64,000 bases of DNA, from NCBI RefSeq assembly GCF_004342005.1, contig NZ_SMBX01000001.1:124001-188000 (forward strand), read 5' to 3'. Below are positions 18,758 through 26,703 of the stretch, piece after piece. The position numbers and the translations under genes are program-made. The number at the start of each line of letters is the position of its first letter. Position 1 is the first letter of the stretch. Origin of the DNA: Paracandidimonas soli (GTDB taxonomy: Bacteria; Pseudomonadota; Gammaproteobacteria; Burkholderiales; Burkholderiaceae_B). A model generated the notes under the pieces. It did no database searches and had not been told where the DNA came from. It saw only the letters and a program-made list of their open reading frames with translations.

Positions 18758-19825
18758 ATGAATCCCAATGAGAAGAAGCTCGGCTATCCCTTTGGGGATA
18801 CGCTGCCCTCCACCGGTACGGCGCTGGACGTGGCCGACGGCATCCGCTGGGTGCGCCTGCCGCTGCCGTTTGCGCTGGACCACGTCAACGTCTGGCTGAT
18901 GCGCGACCGCATTGACGGACGGGACGGCTGGACCGTGATCGACTGCGGCATCGACAAGCCGGAGGTCCGGGGCATCTGGGAGCAAGTGTTCGCCAATGCG
19001 CTCGACGGCTTGCCGGTCCTGCGCGTGCTGGTGACGCACATGCATCCCGACCACGTCGGCCTGGCGCAATGGATGTGCGAGCGTTGGAATGCGCCGCTGT
19101 GGATGAGCATGACGGATTACGTGGTGGCCAGGCTGTGGTCGTCGCAATCCGAGCAGGGCTCCGAAGGCGGCGCCGGGGGCGAGGAAGCCGCCGCGCACTA
19201 CATCAGGCACGGACTTTCGAATAAAGACGCCCTGGAGAAGATACGGCGCCGGGCCGATTACTACTCCTCCATGGTGCCAGGCATGCCGTCCGTCTTCCAT
19301 CGCCTCGTGCATGGCGATACCGTCGAAATCGGAGGCCGCGACTGGCAAGTCATCATCGGCTACGGCCATGCGCCCGAGCATATCTCGCTCTACAGCGAAG
19401 CCCTGCAACTGCTGATTGCCGGAGACATGGTGCTGCCGCGCATTTCCACCAACGTCAGCGTGTTTTCCTCCGAGCCCATGGCCAACCCGCTGCGCCTGTA
19501 CCTGGATTCGCTGCGCAGCTACGACCCCTTGCCCGAGGATACGCTGGTCCTGCCGTCGCACGGCCGCCCGTTCCGCGGCCTGCATGAGCGCATCGCGCAA
19601 CAGTACGCGCACCATGCCGACAGGCTGGAGGCCGTCCTGCAGGCCTGCGCCGAACCCCGGACGGCCGCCGACATCCTGCCCATCCTGTTCCACCGCGAAC
19701 TGGACTACCACCAGCTCACGTTCGCCATGGGCGAGGCGATCGCCCACCTGCATTCGCTGTACTTCGAGGGAAAGCTGCGCCGCACCGAAGGCGAAGACGG
19801 CACTATACGGTTCGTGGCCGCCTGA
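18758..19825 (+). CDS. Metallo-beta-lactamase-fold hydrolase
   Basis: A 355-residue enzyme. ATG 18758 is chosen over TTG 18755 for its spacing to the GAAGGAG box. It contains the metal signature VTHMHPDHVGL (HxHxDH), a second histidine in YGHAPEH, the Asp in AGDMVLP and a late histidine in PSHGRPF: a two-zinc glyoxalase II-type site. A C-terminal winged-helix-like extension follows from about residue 270. It probably hydrolyses a thioester or similar. It is divergent from the thiolase across 251 bp, hinting at a CoA-thioester link, but that is inference. Confidence 0.87.
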   Translation: MNPNEKKLGYPFGDTLPSTGTALDVADGIRWVRLPLPFALDHVNVWLMRDRIDGRDGWTVIDCGIDKPEVRGIWEQVFANALDGLPVLRVLVTHMHPDHVGLAQWMCERWNAPLWMSMTDYVVARLWSSQSEQGSEGGAGGEEAAAHYIRHGLSNKDALEKIRRRADYYSSMVPGMPSVFHRLVHGDTVEIGGRDWQVIIGYGHAPEHISLYSEALQLLIAGDMVLPRISTNVSVFSSEPMANPLRLYLDSLRSYDPLPEDTLVLPSHGRPFRGLHERIAQQYAHHADRLEAVLQACAEPRTAADILPILFHRELDYHQLTFAMGEAIAHLHSLYFEGKLRRTEGEDGTIRFVAA

Positions 19826-19833
19826 GCGCGGAG

Positions 19834-20460
19834 TCAGCGCTGCGCCGTCAGCAGGCGCAGCGCCAGGCCCAAAAAGACCGTGCCCGCGGCCCTGTTCAAC
19901 AGCCACTGCGCGCGTTCTGAGCGCTGCAGGCGTTCGCCGATCGATCCCGCAAAGAAAGCGATCAAGCTGAAAACCAGGAACGACGCCAGGATGAACAGCA
20001 GCCCCAGGCTGAGGATCTGTGGCCAGATCGGACCGCGGGATGGCGAGGCGAACTGGGGAAGGAATGCCAGGAAGAACAGCGACAGCTTAGGATTGCTCAG
20101 GCTCATGATGACGCCGCGGCGGTACAGCTGCCCAGTACTGAGCCGGGGCGGTTCCTGGCCGGCGCTGCGTTGCGGTGTGGCGCGAAACGCTCCCCAGGCG
20201 AGATATAGAAGATAGGCCGCTCCGATCAGCTTCAGCACGAAAAACGCCGTCTGCGATGCCGCCAATAGGGCCGCCAGGCCGGCGGCGACCAGCAGCGTAT
20301 GGCCCAGCACTCCGGTGCAAAGACCCAGGATGACGATCATGCCGGAACGCCAGCCCCATAGCGCGGACTGCATCAGTACGAATAGGTTGTCGGGGCCGGG
20401 AGCCAGGGCCAGCAGCGTGGCGATGCCGTAGAACGACAGGATGATTTCCGTGGTCAGCAT
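19834..20460 (-). CDS. LysE/RhtB-family amino-acid exporter
   Basis: A 208-residue membrane protein with six predicted helices. It has the family N-terminus LLALAPGPDNLFVLMQSALWG and the later AAYLLYLAWGAFR motif. RhtB-type proteins export homoserine, threonine or other amino acids by proton antiport. It is convergent with the preceding hydrolase (eight bases apart) and divergent from the cystathionine beta-lyase gene, so it may release amino acids linked to methionine metabolism. The substrate is not determined. Confidence 0.88.
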   Translation of the reverse strand: MLTTEIILSFYGIATLLALAPGPDNLFVLMQSALWGWRSGMIVILGLCTGVLGHTLLVAAGLAALLAASQTAFFVLKLIGAAYLLYLAWGAFRATPQRSAGQEPPRLSTGQLYRRGVIMSLSNPKLSLFFLAFLPQFASPSRGPIWPQILSLGLLFILASFLVFSLIAFFAGSIGERLQRSERAQWLLNRAAGTVFLGLALRLLTAQR

Positions 20461-20521
20461 GAAAGTCGGTGGCTTGCAGTATCATCGGAAGTATATTGTT
20501 TTTCATTCAGCAGCGATTTTC

Positions 20522-21724
20522 ATGAGCCATCCTTCTTCCCTTTCCGACGCCCAGCTCGATACCCGCCTGCAGCATCTCGGCCTGGCGGATCTCGACCCCG
20601 GGACAGGCGCGGGCCCCGTCGCCCAGCCGTCCGTGCGCACCAGCACCGTCCGTTTCCGCGATCTGGCCGCGCTGGACAAGGCTCAGGCGTTGAAGTCGCA
20701 AGGCGAGCGCGGCGTCACCTATGGGCGCGTCGGCCTGGATACCCATGCGGCCCTGGAGAAGGTGTTCTGCGAGTTGGAGGGCGCACAGCGCAGCTTCCTG
20801 GCGCCGTCCGGACTGTCCGCCATCACGCTGGCACTGATGGCGCTGCTGAGCGCCGGAGATCACGCACTGGTCGCCGATTGCGCCTACGGCCCCGTGCGCT
20901 ACCTGGACAAGATCGTGCTTTCCCGCATGGGTGTGGAGCTGAGCTACTGCCGCGCCCAGCCGGAGGCGCTGCGCGCCCAGCTGAAGCCGAACACCCGCAT
21001 GCTTTATGTCGAATCGCCCGGTTCGCTGCTGTTCGAAATGCTGGACCTTCCCGCGCTTTCCCGGTTCGCCAGGGAGCACAATCTGGTGCTGGTAGTGGAC
21101 AATACCTGGGGCGCCGGCTACATCTACCGTCCGCTGGCGCTGGGGGCTGACGTGTCCGTCGTGGCCGGCACCAAGTATGTGGGCGGGCATTCCGATCTGA
21201 TGCTGGGTGCCGTCATGGCGAGCGATCCCGCCATCGCCAGGCGCATCAACGATACGCACTATGCCATGGGCTACGCCGTCAGCGCGGATGACGCCTGGCT
21301 GGCGCTGCGCGGCGTGCGCACGCTGCCCATCCGCCTGAAACAGCATGCGGCCAACGCGCTGGAAGTCTGCCGCTTCCTGGCGAGCCGCCCCGAGGTGGCG
21401 CGCATCCATCATCCGGCCTGGCCGCAGGACCCGGGGCATGCGCTCTGGCAGCGGGACTGCACGGGATCGAACGGCATGCTGTCGGTCGAACTGAAATTCG
21501 ATCAGGAGCAGGCGCGCCGCTTCGTGGATGCCCTGCAGCTGTTCGGCATCGGTTTTTCCTGGGGCGGCTATGAAAGCCTGGTGCAATGGGTGGAGCCGTC
21601 TTCCATCGCCTGCCATGGTTATTGCGAAGCGGGCGACAATGCGGTCGTGCGCCTGCACATTGGTCTGGAATCGACGCAGGACGTGATTGCGGATATTGCG
21701 CGCGCGCTGGATGCGGCAGCCTGA
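20522..21724 (+). CDS. metC: Cystathionine beta-lyase
   Basis: A 400-residue pyridoxal-phosphate enzyme of the Cys/Met metabolism family. The cofactor lysine is about residue 218 in VVAGTKYVGGHSDLM. YGRVGLDTHAALEKVFCELE near residue 75 and VVDNTWGAGYIYRPLALGAD are MetC-type blocks, and the C-terminus has FSWGGYESLVQWVEP. It cleaves cystathionine to homocysteine, pyruvate and ammonia; related enzymes also act on cystine. The start is the ATG at 20522, since upstream codons are not conserved in style. Confidence 0.9.
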   Translation: MSHPSSLSDAQLDTRLQHLGLADLDPGTGAGPVAQPSVRTSTVRFRDLAALDKAQALKSQGERGVTYGRVGLDTHAALEKVFCELEGAQRSFLAPSGLSAITLALMALLSAGDHALVADCAYGPVRYLDKIVLSRMGVELSYCRAQPEALRAQLKPNTRMLYVESPGSLLFEMLDLPALSRFAREHNLVLVVDNTWGAGYIYRPLALGADVSVVAGTKYVGGHSDLMLGAVMASDPAIARRINDTHYAMGYAVSADDAWLALRGVRTLPIRLKQHAANALEVCRFLASRPEVARIHHPAWPQDPGHALWQRDCTGSNGMLSVELKFDQEQARRFVDALQLFGIGFSWGGYESLVQWVEPSSIACHGYCEAGDNAVVRLHIGLESTQDVIADIARALDAAA

Positions 21725-21828
21725 GTCGCGGCGTGCGCGGCGCAGAGAAGCGGTTTGCCGGACCATGTATTTGCAAGGAGTGAATCGATGCGGAAAATGC
21801 CGGAGGTATCCTGTAAAGGAGACACATC

Positions 21829-22248
21829 ATGCGTATTTCGACATGCCATTCGACCGTCGTGCTTGCGTTCCTGCTTGCGGCCTGCGCCGGGCCGGGCAGC
21901 GGCGAGCCGCCCCTGACGCTGGAGCAGCGCCTGCAGTCCAGCGGGCTGAGGCAAGGGGAAAGCGTATCCGTCATACGGGGCTTTCGCCTGTCCAGCTGGA
22001 CTTATCTGGATGAAACCCATATCCAGGTCTCCAGCGCGATCGGCGACGACTACCTCATTACTTTCCATATGCCGTGCTGGGGGTTGCAGACGGCCGATGC
22101 CATCGCCCACACCAGCACCGTAGGCGCGCTCAGCCGCCACGACCGCATACTTGCCCGCAGCGCGGGCATGCCCGTGAATTGTTCCATACGCGACATCCAC
22201 GCGCTGGAGCCGATTTCCAAGACTGACCCGCAAGGAGAACACTCATGA
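21829..22248 (+). CDS. Small predicted lipoprotein (DUF6491-like)
   Basis: A 139-residue protein with a lipobox, LLAACAG, so Cys20 would be lipidated after signal peptidase II cleavage. The remainder has the pattern of small proteins with a SVIRGFRLSSWTYLDETHIQV core and two cysteines (in MPCWGL and VNCSIRD), similar to DUF6491. AAAGGAG precedes the start. The stop overlaps the ATG of the next gene, so the two are coupled. Function unknown; an outer-membrane or periplasmic stress role would suit the HdeD-like partner. Confidence 0.75.
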   Translation: MRISTCHSTVVLAFLLAACAGPGSGEPPLTLEQRLQSSGLRQGESVSVIRGFRLSSWTYLDETHIQVSSAIGDDYLITFHMPCWGLQTADAIAHTSTVGALSRHDRILARSAGMPVNCSIRDIHALEPISKTDPQGEHS

Positions 22249-22829
22249 ACCAACTGCCCACACCTCCCACACCCACGACCGGGCTGGCGGAAAACCTGCG
22301 CGCGCTGGGCGCCCGCTGGGGCTGGTTCGTCGGCCTAGGGATTCTGCTGTCGCTGCTGGGACTGGCCGGCGCGCTGTATGTGCTGGTCATGACGCTGGTC
22401 AGCGTGCTGTTCATCGGCATCGTCATGCTGGCCGGCGGGATTTCCCAGCTGATCCACGCCTGGCGCGTCCGCGAGTGGCGCAGCTTTCTCATGTGGATGC
22501 TCAGCGGCGTGTTCTATACGCTGGCCGGCCTGCTGGCGCTGTACGATCCGTTGACGGGCGCCGCCATACTGACGCTGTTGCTGGGCGCCCTGCTGATCGC
22601 CGTCGGCGCGCTGCGCCTGTGGATATGGTTCAACAACCGCACGCAGCGGGGCTGGCAATGGCTTGCGCTGTCCGGGATCGTTACGCTGCTGGCCGGTATC
22701 CTGATCGCTGTCGGCTGGCCGGAAAACAGCCTGTGGATTCTCGGCCTGCTGCTGTCCTTCGACCTGCTGTTCCAGGGAATCACGCTGACGCTGCTGGGCC
22801 TCGCGCTGCGTCGCGGCAAGGAGGGCTGA
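22245..22829 (+). CDS. HdeD-like DUF308 membrane protein
   Basis: A 194-residue inner-membrane protein with six helices arranged as three hairpin pairs. It has the DUF308 motif GGISQLIHAWRVREW and later ILGLLLSFDLLFQGITL. E. coli HdeD is linked to acid resistance at high cell density, though its mechanism is unclear. The ATG overlaps the stop of the lipoprotein gene (ATGA). The dispersed repeat at 22882 follows 53 bases after its stop. Confidence 0.87.
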   Translation: MNQLPTPPTPTTGLAENLRALGARWGWFVGLGILLSLLGLAGALYVLVMTLVSVLFIGIVMLAGGISQLIHAWRVREWRSFLMWMLSGVFYTLAGLLALYDPLTGAAILTLLLGALLIAVGALRLWIWFNNRTQRGWQWLALSGIVTLLAGILIAVGWPENSLWILGLLLSFDLLFQGITLTLLGLALRRGKEG

Positions 22830-22881
22830 GGCCCAGGCCGGATGCGGGTTCAGGCTTCAGGAAACCCGCGCAAGGCGCGAT

Positions 22882-23007
22882 GTGAGTCACTCCCGGCTGA
22901 AGCCGGGAGCTTCCCCGCCACGATACGGGGGCGCCTGCGGCGCCATATGAACACTGCCTCGCTTGACCTCGGACTGAAGTCCGAGGCTTGCGCTTGGCGC
23001 GTGGTCA
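22882..23007. repeat. Dispersed three-hairpin repeat R, copy 1
   Basis: A 126-bp element lying between convergent HdeD and dsbA genes. Hairpins: CTCCCGGC-TGAA-GCCGGGAG (22890-22909), GGCGCC-TGC-GGCGCC (22930-22944) and CCTCGGAC-TGAA-GTCCGAGG (22967-22986). It is almost identical to 56687-56817 except in hairpin 3, where three inner base pairs are all changed together. Ends read GTGAGTCACT and GCGTGGTCA. It looks like a REP-type or IS-derived non-autonomous repeat; no transposase is near. Confidence 0.85.
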
Positions 23008-23008
23008 A

Positions 23009-23042
23009 AAAGGCCTGGGCTCCATCCGGAACCCAGGCCTTT
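23009..23042. terminator. Bidirectional intrinsic terminator (dsbA / repeat side)
   Basis: An 11-bp stem AAAGGCCTGGG with its complement around a 12-nt loop, followed by T-rich runs on both strands (CTGTTTTT on plus, TTGACC after TTTTT on minus). It terminates dsbA on the minus strand and may stop read-through from the HdeD gene on the plus strand. Confidence 0.85.
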
Positions 23043-23072
23043 CTGTTTTTGACGCGGTCGGCTTGCCGGCGC

Positions 23073-23702
23073 TCAGTTCTTCAGCACGCGGTCCAGCAGC
23101 GCCTGCGCCTGCGTGATCGTGGCTTCGTACGAACTGTTCATGGATGGCGAAGTGACGTAGCGCCCGCCGATGGCAAGCGTGGGCGTGCCTTCCACCTTGT
23201 AGGCCTTGGCCAGCTCGTTGGCGCGGGAGACTTTGGTGTTGACGCCGAAGGATTTGAAAACGCCTTCGAAGGTCTGGTTGTCGATGCCTTGCTCCGCCGC
23301 CCAGGCGGCCATGGCCTTGGCGTCGAACAGGCGCTTGCGTTCGTCGTGGATGGCGCGGAAGAAGGCGTTGTGCAGATCCAGACGGTCGAGGGATTCAAGC
23401 GTGTAGTACATGCGCTGCAGGTCCGCCATGCTGGCGTTGAACGCCACGGGAACCGGGCGCACGACCACGTTGTCGGGCAGCGTCTTGGCCCAGTTCGCCA
23501 CCAGGGGCTCCATGGTCTTGCAGTGCGGGCAGGTATAGGCGAAGAATTCCAGGACTTCGACCTTGCCGGCGGTGTCGGACGGCTGCGGGGGAGTCAGCTC
23601 GATGTAGTTCTGCGTCTGGGCGGAGGCGGAAGCGGCGAGCAGGCCGGCGGCCGAGAGCGCCAGAATGGAAAAAGCGCGGGACAGCAATTGATTCAGCTGC
23701 AT
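23073..23702 (-). CDS. dsbA: Thiol:disulfide interchange protein DsbA
   Basis: A 209-residue periplasmic oxidase from ATG 23702. The signal peptide ends near SASAQ. The thioredoxin-fold active site is C58-P-H-C61 in FFAYTCPHCKTMEP, the standard DsbA CPHC. A cis-Pro occurs in VEGTPTLAIGGRYV. It introduces disulfide bonds into secreted proteins and is re-oxidised by DsbB. It is downstream of the SPOR protein and argS on the same strand, a common Burkholderiales arrangement. Confidence 0.94.
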   Translation of the reverse strand: MQLNQLLSRAFSILALSAAGLLAASASAQTQNYIELTPPQPSDTAGKVEVLEFFAYTCPHCKTMEPLVANWAKTLPDNVVVRPVPVAFNASMADLQRMYYTLESLDRLDLHNAFFRAIHDERKRLFDAKAMAAWAAEQGIDNQTFEGVFKSFGVNTKVSRANELAKAYKVEGTPTLAIGGRYVTSPSMNSSYEATITQAQALLDRVLKN

Positions 23703-23771
23703 GGTGACAGGATTCCTACGTTGACGTAATGCATGCAATAGACAGGGCGGAACCGTTTTGGTTCAAACGGA

Positions 23772-24407
23772 TCAGGGGCGCACGACCGCGGACTCGATCT
23801 TTTCCTCGCCCAGCTGCGCGCGGGAGCGGTTCATCTCATCGATGCCTTTGAATGGGCCTACACGCACGCGATAGATGGTGCCGCCGTTGACCTGGGCCTT
23901 CTGCACCTGGGTGGCCATGCCCAGCATCAGGATGCGCGCCTTCATGGCCTCCGCATCGTTTTCGGAGCGGAACGCACCAGCCTGCAGGTAATACGTGGTC
24001 TGGGCCGAGGCGGGCGGTGCGGCGGGAGGCGGAGGCGGTGCGGGAGGCTTGGTCGTCTGCTGTTCCTTGCTCAGGCTGGCGATCAGGCGATCCATATCGT
24101 CCGCCATGGATGCCACGCCGGAATCCGGTACCGGAGGCGGCGTGATGCGGGTGTCGACCGGGCTGTCCGGCGGCTGATTGCCGGAGCGGTACAGCGCATT
24201 GTTGGGGTCGGGCGCGTCGCGCACATCGGGCAGCAGCGTCTTGGCAGGGTCGCGGCTGGCTTTGTCGGCGAACGGCATGGGGGCCTTGGTGACGAACAGG
24301 GCGACGGCCACGGCTGCCGCAAGCCCGATGATCAGGCCGGCCAGCAGCCCGAACAGGGTGCTGCCGCCGGACTTCGAACGGGTGGATTTGCGTGCGTTTC
24401 GGGCCAT
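23772..24407 (-). CDS. SPOR-domain membrane-anchored protein (FtsN/DedD-like)
   Basis: A 211-residue bitopic protein. A basic cytoplasmic N-terminus (KSTRSKSGG) leads to one helix at about residues 18-40, then a long Pro-rich periplasmic linker. The C-terminal SPOR domain (about residues 135-208) starts TYYLQAGAFRSENDAEAMKARI and includes YRVRVGPF. SPOR domains bind denuded peptidoglycan at the septum. It is likely a divisome-associated factor. It lies six bases after the argS stop. Confidence 0.88.
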   Translation of the reverse strand: MARNARKSTRSKSGGSTLFGLLAGLIIGLAAAVAVALFVTKAPMPFADKASRDPAKTLLPDVRDAPDPNNALYRSGNQPPDSPVDTRITPPPVPDSGVASMADDMDRLIASLSKEQQTTKPPAPPPPPAAPPASAQTTYYLQAGAFRSENDAEAMKARILMLGMATQVQKAQVNGGTIYRVRVGPFKGIDEMNRSRAQLGEEKIESAVVRP

Positions 24408-24413
24408 GGTGCT

Positions 24414-26099
24414 TTACATCCTTTCGGGGGCGCTGACTCCCAGCAGCGCCAGGCCGCCGGCCAGCACTTGCGCGGTAGCCTGCGCCAGGCGCAGCCGCGC
24501 CAGTTTCAGATCGGCGTCGTCGACCAGGACGCGTTCCGCGTTGTACCAGGCATGGAAGTCGGCGGCGCAGTCGCGCAGCCAGAATGCCAGGTGGTGCGGC
24601 GCCAGTTCGCGGGCGGCCTGCGACAGGGTGTCGGGGTATTCGGCCAGGCGCTGCATCAGGGCGAATTCCGTCGGAGCCGACAGGCGGGTGACGTCCGCGC
24701 CGGCCAACTGGCCGGCAAGCTCCGCGGACTGGGCCAATATGGAGCAGATGCGCGCATGGGCATACTGCACATAGTAAACCGGATTTTCCTCGCTCTTGGA
24801 CAGCGCCAGGTCGATGTCGAACACGAATTCGGCGTCGGCCTTGCGCTGGATGAGGAAATAGCGCACCGCATCGCGCCCGACCCAGTCGATCAGGTCGCGC
24901 AGCGTGACGTAGCTGCCGGCGCGCTTGGAGATCTTGACCTCCGCGCCATTGCGCACCACCTTGACCATCTTGTGCAGGACGTAGGAGGGGAAGTCCTTGG
25001 GGATGCCGATATCCAGGCCCTGCAGGCCGGCGCGCACACGCGCGACGGTGCCGTGGTGGTCGCTGCCCTGGATGTTGATGGCCTTGTGGAAACCGCGCTC
25101 CCATTTGGAGACGTGGTAGGCGACGTCCGGCACGAAATAGGTGTAGCCGCCCTCGGACTTGCGCATGACGCGGTCCTTGTCGTCGCCGGTGCCGAGCTCG
25201 GTCGTGCGCAGCCATAGCGCGCCGTCCTGCTCGTAGGTATGTCCGGCGGCGATCAGGGCCTGCACGGTCTTTTCCACGCGGCCGCTGGTATAGAGCGAGC
25301 TTTCCAGGTAGAAGTTGTCGAACTTCAGGCCGAACGCCTGCAGGTCCAGGTCCTGCTCCCTGCGCAGGTAGGCCACGGCGAAGCGGCGGATGTCGTCCAG
25401 GCTGTCGATGTTGCCTGAGGCCGTCACGGATTCGCCGTCGGCGGCCTGCACGGATTTCCTGGCGATGAAGTCGTTGGCGATTTCAAGGATGTAGTCGCCC
25501 TTGTAGCCGTCGGCGGGGAAGTCTGCGGAATCCGGCGGGATGCCGCGCGCGCGCGCCTGCACGCTGATGGCCAGGTTGTCGATCTGGTTGCCCGCGTCGT
25601 TGTAGTAGAACTCGCGCGTGACGTCGTAGCCCTGGCTGGAGAACAGGCGGCACAGGGCATCGCCAAGAGCGGCCTGGCGAGCGTGGCCCACGTGCAGCGG
25701 GCCAGTCGGGTTGGCCGATACGAACTCGACCATGACCTTGTCGCCGGTGCGGGGCTTGATGCCGTATTGGGCGCCGGCATCCTGGATTTCCTTCAGGACG
25801 GCCTGGCGCGCCGCAGGCGTCAGGCGCAGGTTGATGAATCCCGGGCCGGCAATTTCGGCCGAGGCCACCAGGGCGGCTGCTTCGGGCTGCGCCAGCAGTG
25901 CGTCGACGATCTGTTGCGCCAGTTCGCGCGGGTTGCGGCGAGCCGGTTTGGCGAGCTGCATGGCGACGTTGCTGGCGATATCGCCATGGGCCGCGACCTT
26001 GGGCCGTTCCAGGGCGATGACGGGGTTTGCGTCGGGGACCAGGCTGGCGACGGCGCTGCGCAGGAAGGAGATCAGTTGTTGCTGTTGCCCAGGAAGCAT
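24414..26099 (-). CDS. argS: Arginyl-tRNA synthetase
   Basis: A 561-residue class I synthetase of normal length. The ATG at 26099 is preferred to 26132 by family N-termini ([17 protein letters not shown]). The N-terminal Add-1 domain is followed by the HIGH-type motif in [24 protein letters not shown]-like element lies in [12 protein letters not shown], and the C-terminal DALR anticodon domain ends [10 protein letters not shown]. It charges tRNA(Arg). It leads a minus-strand cluster argS - SPOR - dsbA. Confidence 0.95.
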   Translation of the reverse strand: MLPGQQQQLISFLRSAVASLVPDANPVIALERPKVAAHGDIASNVAMQLAKPARRNPRELAQQIVDALLAQPEAAALVASAEIAGPGFINLRLTPAARQAVLKEIQDAGAQYGIKPRTGDKVMVEFVSANPTGPLHVGHARQAALGDALCRLFSSQGYDVTREFYYNDAGNQIDNLAISVQARARGIPPDSADFPADGYKGDYILEIANDFIARKSVQAADGESVTASGNIDSLDDIRRFAVAYLRREQDLDLQAFGLKFDNFYLESSLYTSGRVEKTVQALIAAGHTYEQDGALWLRTTELGTGDDKDRVMRKSEGGYTYFVPDVAYHVSKWERGFHKAINIQGSDHHGTVARVRAGLQGLDIGIPKDFPSYVLHKMVKVVRNGAEVKISKRAGSYVTLRDLIDWVGRDAVRYFLIQRKADAEFVFDIDLALSKSEENPVYYVQYAHARICSILAQSAELAGQLAGADVTRLSAPTEFALMQRLAEYPDTLSQAARELAPHHLAFWLRDCAADFHAWYNAERVLVDDADLKLARLRLAQATAQVLAGGLALLGVSAPERM

Positions 26100-26217
26100 A
26101 GGAATCGAAATAGACGGGATGGCGCGGCGCATGGCCGGGAGGCAGGCCTGGCGCGTGCGCGCGCCAGGGTGCGAAAGAATTGAATCATATCAGACAGGGT
26201 TTTTGGCTTGTAGTTCG

Positions 26218-26244
26218 TAAAGATATGCATAATATGTATCTTTA
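26218..26244 (+). promoter_or_regulatory. NsrR-like palindrome upstream of the hemerythrin gene
   Basis: TAAAGATA and TATCTTTA form perfect outer arms centred on A26231. Read as an 11-1-11 inverted repeat, AAGATATGCAT pairs with ATATGTATCTT at 8 of 11 positions. This matches the shape of the nitric-oxide sensor NsrR operator (AAGATGCATTT, spacer, inverse). It ends 49 bases before the start codon, where a repressor would block transcription. Confidence 0.6.
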
Positions 26245-26292
26245 ATTGACCAAACGCCCAAGCGCAAGCCGGCAAAGGAAAAAGGAAGTGAT

Positions 26293-26703
26293 ATGGATAT
26301 CGAACGCTTCAAGCAACAGCATGTGGAAATCCTGGATGGCATTGCCGGCCTGAGGCGCTATGCCCATGCGGGCGTCCAGGAGCATGCCCATGAGATTGCC
26401 AGGCTTGTCAGCGCCTTGAGCTCGACGGTCAAGCTGCACCTGGCGGTCGAGGACCGCATCCTGTACCCCTCTTTGCAGAAAGGCGGCGATCCGCATCTGG
26501 CGGCGATGGGCCACGCGTACCAGGAAGACATGAAAGGGATCGCCAGCGAATACATTGCCTTTTCGCGCCGCTGGAGCAACGTGGCTGCCCTGCAGGCGCA
26601 TGCCGAAGCGTTTCGCAAGGAAGCCAATGCCGTGCTGAAGACACTGTATTTGCGCATGTGCCGAGAAAACACCGAGTTCTATCCTGCGATCGAGGCGGCC
26701 TAG
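26293..26703 (+). CDS. Hemerythrin-like (HHE) domain protein
   Basis: A 136-residue four-helix protein with diiron ligand positions spread over the helices: FKQQHVEILDGI (His10), VKLHLAVEDRILYPSL (His52 and Glu56) and the later GHAYQEDMKGIA and ENTEFYPAI. Such proteins bind oxygen or nitric oxide at a diiron centre, or repair iron-sulfur clusters. AAAGGAAAAAGGAAG precedes the ATG. Its stop shares a CTAG palindrome with the stop of the convergent Rhs gene, so the genes overlap by four bases. An NsrR-like site lies upstream. Confidence 0.83.
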   Translation: MDIERFKQQHVEILDGIAGLRRYAHAGVQEHAHEIARLVSALSSTVKLHLAVEDRILYPSLQKGGDPHLAAMGHAYQEDMKGIASEYIAFSRRWSNVAALQAHAEAFRKEANAVLKTLYLRMCRENTEFYPAIEAA

